From contig NZ_FOZM01000003.1 of the NCBI RefSeq assembly GCF_900114675.1, positions 395,569-459,568 on the forward strand: a DNA stretch of 64,000 bases, in the 5' to 3' direction. Position 1 is the first letter of the stretch; each line of letters opens with the position of its first letter. The stretch is from Yoonia litorea (GTDB taxonomy: Bacteria > Pseudomonadota > Alphaproteobacteria > Rhodobacterales > Rhodobacteraceae). Positions 36,726-45,757 of this stretch are shown here, piece by piece. Below the pieces are notes generated by a model, which was not told the DNA's origin, did no database searches, and worked only from the letters and a program-made list of their open reading frames with translations. The translations under genes and the position numbers were made by a program.

Positions 36726-37280
36726 ATGTCCAGGGGTGACGACATTGACGAACTGCTGAGTTCGGTGCGTAATTTTGTTGCGCATAAGGATGTCCGCCCC
36801 ATGGCAGAGACCGTGACCTCAGATAAACTGCTTCTTACACCGGAGACACGCCTGTCCGATGAGCAGGTCAAGGCGATTGATGCGGAATGGGAAGCCGAAC
36901 TGCGCGCGCTGGAAGCCGCTGGGATCATTGCACCTGGCAAGGCTCTGGAAATGACTATTGCCGAACTGGAAGAAGCTGTCGCAAAGCTGCCTGATGACTG
37001 GGAACCGAGCGCCGAGTCCGATACGGGCGTTGAGACGCAAGACGCACCACAGACCTCTTGGGCATCTGACCCTTCAGACGCGGACGAAGCCTCTGACATC
37101 ACCACGTCAGAGACATCAGCACTGGCGCTGAGCGAAGACGATTTGCGGGCTCTCGTGGTCAAGATCGTGCATGAGGAACTGAGCGGCGAGCTTGGCGAGC
37201 GCATCACGCGCAATGTCCGCAAAATGGTCAGACGCGAGATCAACCGCGTGATGACCAGCCGCGATCTGGGCAACGACTAG
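36726..37280 (+). CDS. Acidic hypothetical protein with PopZ-like C-terminal helices
   Basis: A 184-aa protein that I recognise only by plan. It has a helical N-terminus ([16 protein letters not shown]), a long acidic, Ser/Thr/Asp-rich linker (about 95-135) and a basic helical C-terminus ([37 protein letters not shown]). This resembles the PopZ/DUF2497 layout (N-terminal helix, acidic disordered middle, C-terminal oligomerising helices) found near tolC in related genomes. The function, possibly polar scaffolding, is an inference. The 3' end overlaps convergent cobQ by 4 bases. Confidence 0.7.
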   Translation: MSRGDDIDELLSSVRNFVAHKDVRPMAETVTSDKLLLTPETRLSDEQVKAIDAEWEAELRALEAAGIIAPGKALEMTIAELEEAVAKLPDDWEPSAESDTGVETQDAPQTSWASDPSDADEASDITTSETSALALSEDDLRALVVKIVHEELSGELGERITRNVRKMVRREINRVMTSRDLGND

Positions 37281-38722
37281 CCGGCGATCGCAAGCAGCGT
37301 TTCAATGTCGAAATGCGTTTCGAGATGATCCGCAAGCGCATCAAGCGTATCTTGCACCCCGCTGCCGTAGTCATGGTGGCTGACCGGCAAACCGACCGAG
37401 GCAAGATAGCTGCCCCGAAAGCTATCAGCCGAAAACAGGCCATGCAGATAGCAGCCTTTGATCTGTCCGTTCGCCGTGGCCGCACCTTCGGCCCGCCCGT
37501 CAAGTGACAGCCAGGCATTGCCGGTATCAGGCCCATCGGTCTTGCCGAGATGGATTTCGAAACCTGATACGGAGTCGCCTGTTGGCAGATAGGTCGCATT
37601 CGACAAGGCAAGCCGCTTTTGCGGGACCATCACGGTCGAGACCTGCAACAATCCAAGACCGCTGACGCTGGAGGGGGGACCCTCAATCCCGTCAGGATCG
37701 TGGATCTCCTGTCCAAGCATCTGGTAGCCGCCGCAGATGCCAAGCACATGGCCGCCACGGCGGACATGCGCTTGCAAATCAACATCCCAGCCCTGTGCAC
37801 GGAAATGGGCGAGGTCAGCAATCGTCGATTTTGATCCGGGCAGAATAATCAGGTCGGCATCGCCGGGCAGGGCGCGGCCCGCCTCGATGATTTCGACGGT
37901 CACATCCGGTGTTGCAGACAGCGGATCAAGATCATCAAAATTGGCGATACGGTTCAGTCGGGGAACAACAATTTTGATCCGCCCGCCGGTCTTGCTTGAA
38001 ATATCCATGACGTCTTCGGCCGGAAGCCGCCACGCATCGGCAAACCAGGGGACAATCCCCATCGGCGCCCATCCGGTCTTGTCAGCGACGATCTTCATGC
38101 CGTCATGGAAGAGTGTTGGATCACCGCGAAACTTGTTGATCGCGAAACCTTTGATCAGATCTCTGTCGGCTTGGGGCAGAACGGCGTCGGTTCCGACAAG
38201 CTGCGCAATGACGCCGCCGCGATCAATGTCGCCGATCAGGACGACAGGCACATTGGCCGCACTTGCAAAACCCATGTTGGCGATGTCGCCCGCGCGAAGG
38301 TTGACCTCGGCGGGACTGCCTGCACCTTCGACGATAACAAGGTCACGCCCCCGCCCGATCCTTTCAAAGCTTTCCAGCACAGCAGGCATCAGTTTTGCCT
38401 TCTGCTTGCCGTAGTCGCGCGCCTTCAGTGTTGCGAACCGCTTTCCCTGCACGATCACCTGCGCCCCGACCTCGCTTTCGGGCTTCAGAAGGACGGGGTT
38501 CATATCGACAAGCGGATCAAGGCCACAGGCAAGCGCCTGCAGCGCCTGTGCGCGTCCGATCTCGCCGCCGTCTGCTGTGACCGCAGCATTGTTCGACATG
38601 TTCTGAGGTTTGAACGGCGCAACCGACAGACCGCGGCGGACCAGCGCGCGTGCAAGCCCTGCCACAAGCATGGATTTACCCACGTTTGAACCCGCGCCCT
38701 GGATCATGATTGCTTTGGTCAT
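37277..38722 (-). CDS. cobQ: Cobyric acid synthase
   Basis: Glutamine-dependent amidation of adenosylcobyrinic a,c-diamide in cobalamin synthesis. The 481-aa protein has a DTBS-like ATPase start ([20 protein letters not shown]) and a C-terminal class I glutaminase whose nucleophile is Cys330 in [13 protein letters not shown]. No other cob genes adjoin it, so the pathway must be completed elsewhere. Divergent from the small membrane-protein gene. Confidence 0.96.
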   Translation of the reverse strand: MTKAIMIQGAGSNVGKSMLVAGLARALVRRGLSVAPFKPQNMSNNAAVTADGGEIGRAQALQALACGLDPLVDMNPVLLKPESEVGAQVIVQGKRFATLKARDYGKQKAKLMPAVLESFERIGRGRDLVIVEGAGSPAEVNLRAGDIANMGFASAANVPVVLIGDIDRGGVIAQLVGTDAVLPQADRDLIKGFAINKFRGDPTLFHDGMKIVADKTGWAPMGIVPWFADAWRLPAEDVMDISSKTGGRIKIVVPRLNRIANFDDLDPLSATPDVTVEIIEAGRALPGDADLIILPGSKSTIADLAHFRAQGWDVDLQAHVRRGGHVLGICGGYQMLGQEIHDPDGIEGPPSSVSGLGLLQVSTVMVPQKRLALSNATYLPTGDSVSGFEIHLGKTDGPDTGNAWLSLDGRAEGAATANGQIKGCYLHGLFSADSFRGSYLASVGLPVSHHDYGSGVQDTLDALADHLETHFDIETLLAIAG

Positions 38723-38774
38723 CGGCCTCTCCTACGGTCTGTTGTTAGACGCGTGAGGCGTGCGGGGGAAGACA

Positions 38775-39344
38775 ATGAATACGCCGGCACATCTAATTTT
38801 CGGCATGACAGCTTTCGGCCGCGTTGGCAGGCCCGCAGTCACGGCTGCCGCCTTTGCGGGTGCCCTGATCCCTGACCTCTCGCTTTACCTGATGGCCGGT
38901 ACGCATCTGTTCATTCTGGCTACGCCGCCAGAGGTGGTCTTTGGCGAATTGTATTACTCAAACGCATGGCAAAGCATCTTCCGGATCGACAACTCAATCA
39001 TCCTGTGGAGCATCGGCCTTGGGCTGGCGGCAATGTTGCGTGCGCCGGTATTCATCGCGTTATGCGCGGCGGCGCTGCTGCATCTTGGCCTCGATTTTCT
39101 GTTTCACCATGATGACGGGCGGGCGCATTTCTGGCCATTGAGCAACTGGATATTCGAAAGCCCCGTCAGCTACTGGGATCCTAATCACTACGGTCGGATT
39201 GTCGGTGCGATTGAGGTGGCCGCGTCGCTGCTGTGCTGCGCCTACTTGTGGCGAACGTTCGCGCATTGGTTCATGCGCAGTCTGACGGTCATCCTTGGCG
39301 CGATGGAGTTTGCACCCTTCGTCATTTGGGCGATCATGTTCTAG
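38775..39344 (+). CDS. DUF457-like membrane protein
   Basis: A 189-aa inner-membrane protein with four or more helices. Motifs NTPAHLIFGMTAFGR, AGALIPDLSLY and LHLGLDFLFHHDDGRAHFWP resemble the metal-dependent membrane hydrolase group (YdjM/DUF457) in their His/Asp placement. Function unproven. The ATG at 38775 has GGGGGAAG just upstream; it is often annotated near cobQ in related genomes but has no evident cobalamin role. Confidence 0.7.
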   Translation: MNTPAHLIFGMTAFGRVGRPAVTAAAFAGALIPDLSLYLMAGTHLFILATPPEVVFGELYYSNAWQSIFRIDNSIILWSIGLGLAAMLRAPVFIALCAAALLHLGLDFLFHHDDGRAHFWPLSNWIFESPVSYWDPNHYGRIVGAIEVAASLLCCAYLWRTFAHWFMRSLTVILGAMEFAPFVIWAIMF

Positions 39345-39354
39345 CGTTACAAAT

Positions 39355-39379
39355 GAAAAACGCGGCCGGATGGCCGCGT
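39355..39379 (-). terminator. Terminator between convergent genes
   Basis: ACGCGGCC (39360-39367) and GGCCGCGT (39372-39379) form an 8-bp stem with loop GGAT. On the minus strand the stem is followed by five T residues (A tract 39356-39360), giving a canonical intrinsic terminator for the DUF6280-like gene. It could also stop transcripts of the convergent membrane-protein gene. Confidence 0.75.
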
Positions 39380-39405
39380 CATTCAACAAGTCATCTTTGC
39401 AGATA

Positions 39406-39729
39406 TCAGGCTGCGCGTGCTTCTTGCTCGGCAGCGTGACGACGTTCGCTTTCTTCGCGTGACAGGGCGACAGATGTTCTGACACCTTTGCCGACAAATT
39501 CCATCAGACCCTGAACGACACGTTCATTCGGGTCGATGCCAGCGCAAGAAAGCACTTCACGGCCATCACGAGACCGCGCCCAACGGGCGATCTGCTCAGG
39601 TCCGTTTCCATATTTTTTGTCGTCCGCAATCGCATCATCCAAAGCAGCTAGAACAACAGCTGCAAAGAGCTTGCGGGCACGGTTACCTTGTTCGTTGTTG
39701 AACGCTGTACCGTCGACGAAATCTCGCAT
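39406..39729 (-). CDS. DUF6280-like conserved protein
   Basis: A 107-aa soluble protein typical of Rhodobacteraceae and of unknown function. It is rich in charged helices (EQGNRARKLFAAVVLAALDD, KKYGNGPEQIARWARSRDGR), contains one Cys in EVLSCAGIDPNERVV, and ends in a charged helix (REESERRHAAEQEARAA). It is divergent from efp across a 220-base gap. A clean terminator follows. Confidence 0.78.
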   Translation of the reverse strand: MRDFVDGTAFNNEQGNRARKLFAAVVLAALDDAIADDKKYGNGPEQIARWARSRDGREVLSCAGIDPNERVVQGLMEFVGKGVRTSVALSREESERRHAAEQEARAA

Positions 39730-39850
39730 ACTTAATCCTTCTTTTTGCTCTTGTAGTTCCCGCGTGAGGGCCTTTATGCCTTTTCCAAGGCGATTCGGGG
39801 AGATTGATTTTGCATATCAGCCATGCGCACACCACATAAGTCGTGTGCCC

Positions 39851-39865
39851 CAAAACGCTGTTTTG
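39851..39865. repeat. Small palindrome in the efp upstream region
   Basis: CAAAAC-GCT-GTTTTG is a perfect 6-bp inverted repeat about 85 bases before efp. A second inverted repeat, GCACAC and GTGTGC, lies just upstream (39826-39848). The 220-base gap between the DUF6280-like gene and efp holds no other clear feature. Confidence 0.3.
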
Positions 39866-39949
39866 CTGGTCTTGTCAGTTCCCATCCTCGGGGATATAGG
39901 CACCAAATGCGTTAAATCAACCTTAACCAAATTCTGAGACGCCACAAAA

Positions 39950-40513
39950 ATGCCAAAAATCAATGGAAACGAAATTCGCCCCGGCAACGTGCTTGAACAC
40001 GAAGGCGGCCTCTGGGGTGCAGTCAAAGTCGATCACGTCAAACCCGGGAAGGGTGGTGCGTTCGCGCAAGTCGAGCTGAAGAACCTTCGCGACGGGCGGA
40101 AACTGAACGAGCGTTTCCGGTCTGCCGACAAGGTCGAGCGGGTCCGCCTTGACCAGAAAGATCAGCAGTTCCTTTTCGAAGACGGCGATATGCTGACATT
40201 CATGGACAGCGAGACTTACGAGCAGATTGCGCTTCCAGCCGATATCCTCGGCGACCGCCGTCCGTTCCTGCAAGACGGCATGACCGTGCAGATCGAATAC
40301 TACGGTGAAGAGGCGCTGAACGTCAGCCTTCCACAAAAGGTCGTCTGCAAGGTTGTCGAGACAGAGCCTGTTGTAAAAGGCCAGACAGCGGCCAATAGCT
40401 TCAAGCCTGCCATCCTCGACAATGGTGTCCGTGTGATGATCCCGCCATTCGTTGGTCAGGACGAAGACATCGTCGTCAACACCGAGACATTCGAATACGC
40501 CGAGCGCGCTTAA
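39950..40513 (+). CDS. efp: Elongation factor P
   Basis: Relieves ribosome stalling at polyproline stretches. The 187-aa, three-domain protein carries Lys34 in the loop [11 protein letters not shown], the tip residue modified in many bacteria; here it is Lys rather than the Arg of the EarP class. Domains II and III are complete ([19 protein letters not shown], and [14 protein letters not shown] near the end). No modification gene (epmA, epmB) adjoins it. Confidence 0.96.
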   Translation: MPKINGNEIRPGNVLEHEGGLWGAVKVDHVKPGKGGAFAQVELKNLRDGRKLNERFRSADKVERVRLDQKDQQFLFEDGDMLTFMDSETYEQIALPADILGDRRPFLQDGMTVQIEYYGEEALNVSLPQKVVCKVVETEPVVKGQTAANSFKPAILDNGVRVMIPPFVGQDEDIVVNTETFEYAERA

Positions 40514-40516
40514 ACT

Positions 40517-41248
40517 CTACTTCAGGCGGGTGAGCGTTGCCTTGCCCGCCTGCATCTGGCCTTCCGCGCGGTCAAACCGCAGGAACGCCAGCCCCTGATC
40601 CCCTGATACTGTATGAAGCGTGCCAGCGGGTTTACCGTCTGCTGTGATCTCGTCGCCTGTTTGCGCGTCGCCGGATATCTGCACTTGCGCCAGGCCTTTG
40701 CGCAAGGTGGTCTTGTGCTTCATCCGCGCCACGATCTCTTGTCCGACGAAACACCCTTTCTTGAAGTTCACGCCATTCAGCGCCTCAAAACCCGCTTCGA
40801 GAATATAGGTGTCCTCGGTCAATTCGATGCCGGTCTGCGGGATCAGATGCGCGACACGCAAGGCATCCCAGTCAGTGTCGTCGCTGATATCCGTCTCGCC
40901 ATAGGCGCGCCAACCCAATGCCGGGTGGCGGGGGTCCGGATATGCGCCCTCAGGCGCGGGGCCGGTGCCGCGCGAGACGACAAGATCGGTGAGGTCAATG
41001 CTGACGTCTGCGCGTAAGCGATACATGGTCAGCTTCTTGCCCAGCAGTTGTATATGAGACGTTGCCACGTCGATCAGCAGACGGTCCTCTTGCGGAATGA
41101 CAAAGAAATCGGCGACGAATTTTCCCTGAGGTGTCAGCAGGGCTGTGTAGGTGATGCCGCCGTCTTCGGTCACATCATTGGTTACTAGCCCTTGCAGAAA
41201 ATCGACCCGATCCTTTCCTCCTAAGGCCAGCACGCTGCGATCAGGCAT
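40517..41248 (-). CDS. ygfZ: YgfZ/GcvT-domain folate-binding protein
   Basis: Tetrahydrofolate-dependent factor for assembly or repair of iron-sulfur enzymes. The 243-aa protein has the diagnostic FKKGCFVGQEIVARMKHK (K-x-x-G-C-x-x-G-Q-E). The start is the ATG at 41248, giving MPDRSVLALGGKDRVDFLQG; 53 further codons upstream would lie within the ABC transporter. It overlaps the upstream ABC gene end by 8 bases and is probably translationally coupled. Confidence 0.92.
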   Translation of the reverse strand: MPDRSVLALGGKDRVDFLQGLVTNDVTEDGGITYTALLTPQGKFVADFFVIPQEDRLLIDVATSHIQLLGKKLTMYRLRADVSIDLTDLVVSRGTGPAPEGAYPDPRHPALGWRAYGETDISDDTDWDALRVAHLIPQTGIELTEDTYILEAGFEALNGVNFKKGCFVGQEIVARMKHKTTLRKGLAQVQISGDAQTGDEITADGKPAGTLHTVSGDQGLAFLRFDRAEGQMQAGKATLTRLK

Positions 41249-43031
41249 TGGTCTCACTTTCCTCTTGGCTGAATTGCAGGCGATGCAGATCTGCGTAGAT
41301 CCCGCCCTTTGCCAACAATGTATGATGATCGCCCTGATCAACAACCCGTCCTTGATCCATGACGACGATCGAATCCGCATCGCGTATCGTTGAAAGCCTG
41401 TGGGCAATCACAAGCGTTGTCCGGCCCTTGGAGAGTTTTTCCAGCGCGGTCTGAACGATCTTTTCCGACTTTGTGTCGAGCGCGCTTGTCGCCTCATCCA
41501 AAAGCAGGATCGGTGTATCGCGCAAAAGCGCCCTTGCAATGGCGACGCGCTGGCGCTGGCCGCCAGACAGGTTTGAGCCGCGCGGTCCCGCAGGGCTATC
41601 GAGGCCGTTGGGCAGCGACGACAGGAAATCTGAAACATGCGCAGCATCGAGCACGCGGCGCAGATGGTCTTCGCTGATATCATCGCGGCCCAGCAGTATG
41701 TTCTCGCGCAGTGTTTCATCAAAGAGGGCCGCATCCTGCGACACAACCGAGAAGAGACCGCGCAGGTCCGCAAGATCATAGTCCACGATTGCGTCATCGC
41801 CGACGCGCACCGACCCTGTTTGCGGTTCCACCAAGCGTGTGAGCACGTTGAAAACCGTGCTCTTGCCAGCGCCTGACGCTCCGACCAGAGCGGTTGTTTT
41901 CCCGGCCTCCGCCACAAAGCTTGCGCCGCGCAAAACAGGCAAGTCGCCATACTGAAGCGAGACATCATCCAAAGCAATGCGTGGCGATTGGGTTGGAACA
42001 GGTTTGGCTTTGGCGGGGGACTTGATGGTCGGCGCGAGGTTCAGCACATACTGCAGCCGCTCGACACTTGCCGCAGCCATTTGCCATTGCCCGCTCATCA
42101 GGCCCAGGCGGCGCAAGGGGTCAAAGGCCAGTGACATGGCCGTGAAGAAGGCCATGAATTCGCCGTTTGTCTTTTCACCGGCAATAATCTCTGACCCGCC
42201 ATAGATAAGGACGCCTAGGAACCCTATGCCGGTCATGATGTCGATCAGCGAAGGAACGGCAGCCTGGCCGACGGCGGTTCTCACCTCGGCCTTCACACCC
42301 TGCCTGATCAAGGCGTCATAGCGGCTTGCCTGATAGTCTTCCAACGCGTTGAGTTTGATCTGGTTGACCCCGTGAAACACCTCATCAAGCCGTGTCGAAA
42401 TGTTGCCGGCCACTTCGCGGGCGTTGCGTGACCTGCGGCGGATGTAGGCCTGAACCAGAAGTGAAGGCAGCACCAGAAGCGGAATCCCGACGATGGCCAG
42501 AAGTGTCCATTGCCAGTCGATCCACAGGGCCACCGAAAGCAGGCCAATGAGCGAAACCAGATCGCGGGCGATCGCGGTCAGGATGCTGCTCCAGACGGCG
42601 TTGATCGCGTTGACGTCGCCCTGCACGCGTTCGATGAGTTGACCCGGCGGATGAATCTGGAAGAAACCGGAATCGAGCGTCATCAGATGGCGCAGCAGAT
42701 GCTTGCGCATATCCGCAGCCGTGTATTGCTTGATCGCAGCCATCAGAATGCGCTGTCCCGCCGAGGTCGCGGCGCGAACAAAAAAGATCGTCATCACGGC
42801 AATGCCGACAAAGTAGAGCGCGTTGCGATCACCGGCGGTGAAAACATCGTCGAACATGGGCTGAACAAGACGGCTGATCAGCGCAAGCATCGACCCTTCG
42901 ATCATCATCAGGACAATCGCACCGGCCAGCATCCACTTGTGATGGCGCAGATAATCGCGCCAGAGCCAAAGGAAAAGCCTGGTTGCCGATTGCTGCTGTG
43001 TGGAAGACTGATCGTGCTTTGGCGGCGCCAT
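41241..43031 (-). CDS. MsbA-like ABC exporter (fused permease and ATPase)
   Basis: Half-transporter of 596 aa, probably a homodimeric lipid or drug exporter. Six membrane helices lie in residues about 30-310, followed by an ATPase domain with Walker A at 384-391 (GASGAGKST), LSGGQRQRVAIARAL, and Walker B ILLLDEATSALD. The nearest functional model is MsbA (lipid A flippase). It precedes ygfZ on the minus strand. Confidence 0.93.
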   Translation of the reverse strand: MAPPKHDQSSTQQQSATRLFLWLWRDYLRHHKWMLAGAIVLMMIEGSMLALISRLVQPMFDDVFTAGDRNALYFVGIAVMTIFFVRAATSAGQRILMAAIKQYTAADMRKHLLRHLMTLDSGFFQIHPPGQLIERVQGDVNAINAVWSSILTAIARDLVSLIGLLSVALWIDWQWTLLAIVGIPLLVLPSLLVQAYIRRRSRNAREVAGNISTRLDEVFHGVNQIKLNALEDYQASRYDALIRQGVKAEVRTAVGQAAVPSLIDIMTGIGFLGVLIYGGSEIIAGEKTNGEFMAFFTAMSLAFDPLRRLGLMSGQWQMAAASVERLQYVLNLAPTIKSPAKAKPVPTQSPRIALDDVSLQYGDLPVLRGASFVAEAGKTTALVGASGAGKSTVFNVLTRLVEPQTGSVRVGDDAIVDYDLADLRGLFSVVSQDAALFDETLRENILLGRDDISEDHLRRVLDAAHVSDFLSSLPNGLDSPAGPRGSNLSGGQRQRVAIARALLRDTPILLLDEATSALDTKSEKIVQTALEKLSKGRTTLVIAHRLSTIRDADSIVVMDQGRVVDQGDHHTLLAKGGIYADLHRLQFSQEESETNA

Positions 43032-43118
43032 GAGGTACCTTTGCGAAACGGTTGCTTCGGTTTACTGCCATTTACAGGATAAGGGCAAGCAAGGGGCGGT
43101 TGACCTGCGACCTTGGCA

Positions 43119-43141
43119 GATTACTGTCCGCCTTTGTAATC
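43119..43141. promoter_or_regulatory. Interrupted palindrome upstream of the class V aminotransferase
   Basis: GATTAC-N11-GTAATC: perfect 6-bp arms separated by 11 bases, ending 17 bases before the start codon. A T-N11-A arrangement like this is what LysR-type regulators often bind; it could also form a hairpin in the leader RNA. No regulator gene is adjacent. Confidence 0.4.
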
Positions 43142-43157
43142 AGTTGGAATACCACTC

Positions 43158-44336
43158 ATGTCACTCTCCCAAGGTCGCGAATACCTGGCCATCCCGGGCC
43201 CTTCTGTCATCCCTGATCGGGTCTTGCAGGCGATGCATCGCGCCTCACCGAATATCTATGAGGGTGAACTGCATGACCTGACGGATAGCCTGATCCCCGA
43301 CCTCAAGAAGATCGCCATGACCAAGGGCGATGTGGCGATCTATATCGGCAACGGACACGCCGCATGGGAAGCCGCGCTTTCAAACACCCTGTCACGCGGC
43401 GACAAGGTGTTGGTACTGGCCACGGGGCTTTTTGGTGTCGGTTGGGGTGAAATGGCCAGTGGGCTTGGGGTCGAGATTGAGGTTCTGGACTTTGGGCAAA
43501 GCAGCCCTGTTGATCTGGCGCGGGTGGCCGATGCGCTCAAAGCCGATACCGCACATGCGATCAAGGCTGTGCTTGCGGTTTTTGTCGATACCTCGACAGG
43601 GGTCAAGAACGACATCGCGGCGATCAGACAGGTGATGGATGCGGAAAAGCATCCCGCGCTTTTGATGGCGGATTGTATCGCCTCGCTGGGGTGCGACCGC
43701 TTTGAAATGGACAACTGGGGTGCAGATGTCACCGTGTCCGGCTGCCAGAAAGGGTTGATGACCCCCGCGGGGATGAGCTTTGTCTGGTTCAACGACAAAG
43801 CGGCCAAGGTGCGCGGCGACTGCGTGACCCCTTATTGGGACTGGGCCCCTAGAACAGATCCCGAAGTCTATTTTCGCTATTTTTGCGGGACGGCACCGAC
43901 CCATCACCTTTATGGATTGCGCGCTGCTTTGGATATGATCCTCGCCGAGGGTTTGGACGCTGTTTTCGACCGACACCGGAAACTTGCCGAGATCATCTGG
44001 AGCGCGATCAATGTCTGGGCCGAAAAAGGGCAGATCGCGATCAATGTGGCTGACCCGGCGCATCGCTCGCATGCTGTGACATCGATCTTTGCGGGATCGC
44101 CAAACGGTGATGCCTTGCGGCATTGGTGTCAGCACAACTGCGGACTGACACTTGGCATCGGACTGGGTCGCGAACCTGCCGACGCCTATTTCCGCATCGG
44201 CCATATGGGACACGTCAACGCGCAGATGGTGATGGGCGCGCTTGGGACGATTGATGCCGGATTGAAGGCTCTGGATATTCCGCATGGCGCGCATGCGTTG
44301 AGTGCGGCGGCAGATGCGCTAGCGCAGCGGGCCTAG
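43158..44336 (+). CDS. Class V aminotransferase (serine/alanine-glyoxylate type)
   Basis: PLP-dependent enzyme of 392 aa. It starts YLAIPGPSVIPDRVLQAMHR, has the GNGHAAWEAALSN phosphate loop and the PLP lysine at Lys198 in SGCQKGLMTPAG. The family includes serine-glyoxylate, alanine-glyoxylate and aspartate-glyoxylate (BhcA) aminotransferases; the sequence does not settle which. It lacks other glyoxylate or serine-cycle genes nearby. The stop overlaps a convergent 61-aa gene by 4 bases. Confidence 0.9.
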   Translation: MSLSQGREYLAIPGPSVIPDRVLQAMHRASPNIYEGELHDLTDSLIPDLKKIAMTKGDVAIYIGNGHAAWEAALSNTLSRGDKVLVLATGLFGVGWGEMASGLGVEIEVLDFGQSSPVDLARVADALKADTAHAIKAVLAVFVDTSTGVKNDIAAIRQVMDAEKHPALLMADCIASLGCDRFEMDNWGADVTVSGCQKGLMTPAGMSFVWFNDKAAKVRGDCVTPYWDWAPRTDPEVYFRYFCGTAPTHHLYGLRAALDMILAEGLDAVFDRHRKLAEIIWSAINVWAEKGQIAINVADPAHRSHAVTSIFAGSPNGDALRHWCQHNCGLTLGIGLGREPADAYFRIGHMGHVNAQMVMGALGTIDAGLKALDIPHGAHALSAAADALAQRA

Positions 44337-44518
44337 GAACTGCGGACGCGGCCAATCCATTTGAAGACTTCATTGATGCCGTAGGCGACGATGGCAAGCC
44401 AGATATAGCCAAGCGCCGCAGCGATCACCCAAAACGACATGAACAGGATGACCCAAAGCGTCGCCAGAAAAGCGTTTGTGTAATCTTCAACAGCCTCGAT
44501 CGGGCGGCGATATGACAT
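44333..44518 (-). CDS. 61-residue membrane protein of unknown function
   Basis: Small protein with a soluble, charged N-terminus (SYRRPIEAVEDYTNAFL), one or two hydrophobic helices (LWVILFMSFWVIAAALGYIW, then LAIVAYGINEVF) and a basic C-terminus (WIGRVRSS). GAGGATC lies 8 bases before the ATG, a good ribosome binding site. The tight convergent overlap and the membrane pattern support it as real. No recognised family. Confidence 0.6.
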   Translation of the reverse strand: MSYRRPIEAVEDYTNAFLATLWVILFMSFWVIAAALGYIWLAIVAYGINEVFKWIGRVRSS

Positions 44519-44565
44519 GCGATGATCCTCTTACCCAGCCAAGATTATCGGCAATTCTGAAGAAA

Positions 44566-45681
44566 TCACTTTAAATTTTCGTGTGCAGCGGCAAGTGCCG
44601 CCGGGAGCGCCTTTTCAAACGCGGAAATCTGCTCATTGGTTCCGCAGCTTACTCTGATGCACCGATCTTGCGGGGCGACAAATGGCATTCTGACAAAAAT
44701 GCCTGCCGCAACAAGGTTGGACAGCACCGCTCGCGCAAAGCCGCCGTCATGGCCACAGTCGATTGTCACGAAGTTCGTGGCCGACGGGAGCGGCGTCAGG
44801 CCGTTGGCGCGGGCGATCTCGCCAATCCGGTCGCGTGAAGCCGCGACTGTCGCTTGGATATGTTCCAGCCATGCGGTGTCGGCGAGGGCGGCCAGTGCGC
44901 CGTCTTGCCCGATCCGCGACATGCCGAAATGGTTGCGCACCTTGTGAAACCCGGAAATCACCTCCGGATGGCCAATCGCGTAGCCGACCCGCGCGCCTGC
45001 CATGCCATGCGCCTTTGAGAATGTCCGCATCCGCAGGACGTTCTGGGTGCTTGTATCCAAGGCAGGGGCCGTGCCTTCGGGGGCGAGATCGACATAGGCC
45101 TCATCCAAAATCAGCAGGCAGCCCTCAGGCAGGCGGTCAATCATGTCTTGCACGACCTCTGCACTGTGCCAGCTGCCCATCGGGTTATCAGGGTTGGCGA
45201 AATAGATGAGCTTCGCGCCGACCTCATCCGCCTTTGCGATCAATGCATCGGGGTCCTCAAGGTCGCCCTTGTAGGGCACCTTGTGCAGCATCCCGCCAAA
45301 GCCTGCCACATGGTAGTTGAAGGTCGGATAGGCCCCGTCCGAGGTCACAACCGCGTCGCCTTCACCAACGTAGAGCCGCACCACAAGCCCCAACAGCCCG
45401 TCAATGCCTTCGCCGACCATGATCGTCTCGGGCGCAATCCCGTGATGGGCGGCCAGCGCGTGACGCAGGTCATGGCTTTCAGGATCGCCATACATCCAGA
45501 CCTCAGACGCGGCCTTTTGCATGGCCGCAATGGCCTTCGGCGAGGGACCAAAGGTGCTTTCATTCGCGCCAAGGCGGGCGACGAAAGGACGGCCCATTTG
45601 CCGTTCTTGTGTCTCTGGCCCGACGAAAGGCACGGAGGCAGGCAGGGATTGCGCAAGCGGGGTCAGGGATGGTTTTTTCAT
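44566..45681 (-). CDS. HisC-like aminotransferase (class I/II)
   Basis: PLP enzyme of 371 aa similar to histidinol-phosphate aminotransferases. It opens with LGANESTFGPSPKAIAAMQK, has YFANPDNPMGSW and ILDEAYVDLAP, and the PLP lysine is Lys223 in RTFSKAHGMAGARVGYA. True HisC usually lies with other his genes; none are here, so an aromatic or other amino-acid substrate is as likely. It is divergent from a 53-aa Tat-signal gene across a palindrome. Confidence 0.88.
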   Translation of the reverse strand: MKKPSLTPLAQSLPASVPFVGPETQERQMGRPFVARLGANESTFGPSPKAIAAMQKAASEVWMYGDPESHDLRHALAAHHGIAPETIMVGEGIDGLLGLVVRLYVGEGDAVVTSDGAYPTFNYHVAGFGGMLHKVPYKGDLEDPDALIAKADEVGAKLIYFANPDNPMGSWHSAEVVQDMIDRLPEGCLLILDEAYVDLAPEGTAPALDTSTQNVLRMRTFSKAHGMAGARVGYAIGHPEVISGFHKVRNHFGMSRIGQDGALAALADTAWLEHIQATVAASRDRIGEIARANGLTPLPSATNFVTIDCGHDGGFARAVLSNLVAAGIFVRMPFVAPQDRCIRVSCGTNEQISAFEKALPAALAAAHENLK

Positions 45682-45727
45682 GGCGTCAGATAAGCCTGCA
45701 CTGGTATTTCGCGCAAGCGCCCATATA

Positions 45728-45742
45728 TGAGAATGGTTCTCA
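45728..45742. promoter_or_regulatory. Fur-like palindrome between hisC-like and Tat-signal genes
   Basis: TGAGAA-TGG-TTCTCA is a perfect 6-bp inverted repeat. It matches the core of Fur boxes (TGAxAAT-x-ATTxTCA pattern) and fits the TGA-N9-TCA form of RirA-type iron boxes. It lies between two divergent genes, 15 bases before the ATG of the 53-aa protein and directly upstream of its GGAGGG, so a bound repressor would cover that promoter. Iron control is an inference. Confidence 0.5.
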
Positions 45743-45757
45743 ACTGGAGGGTTGACG

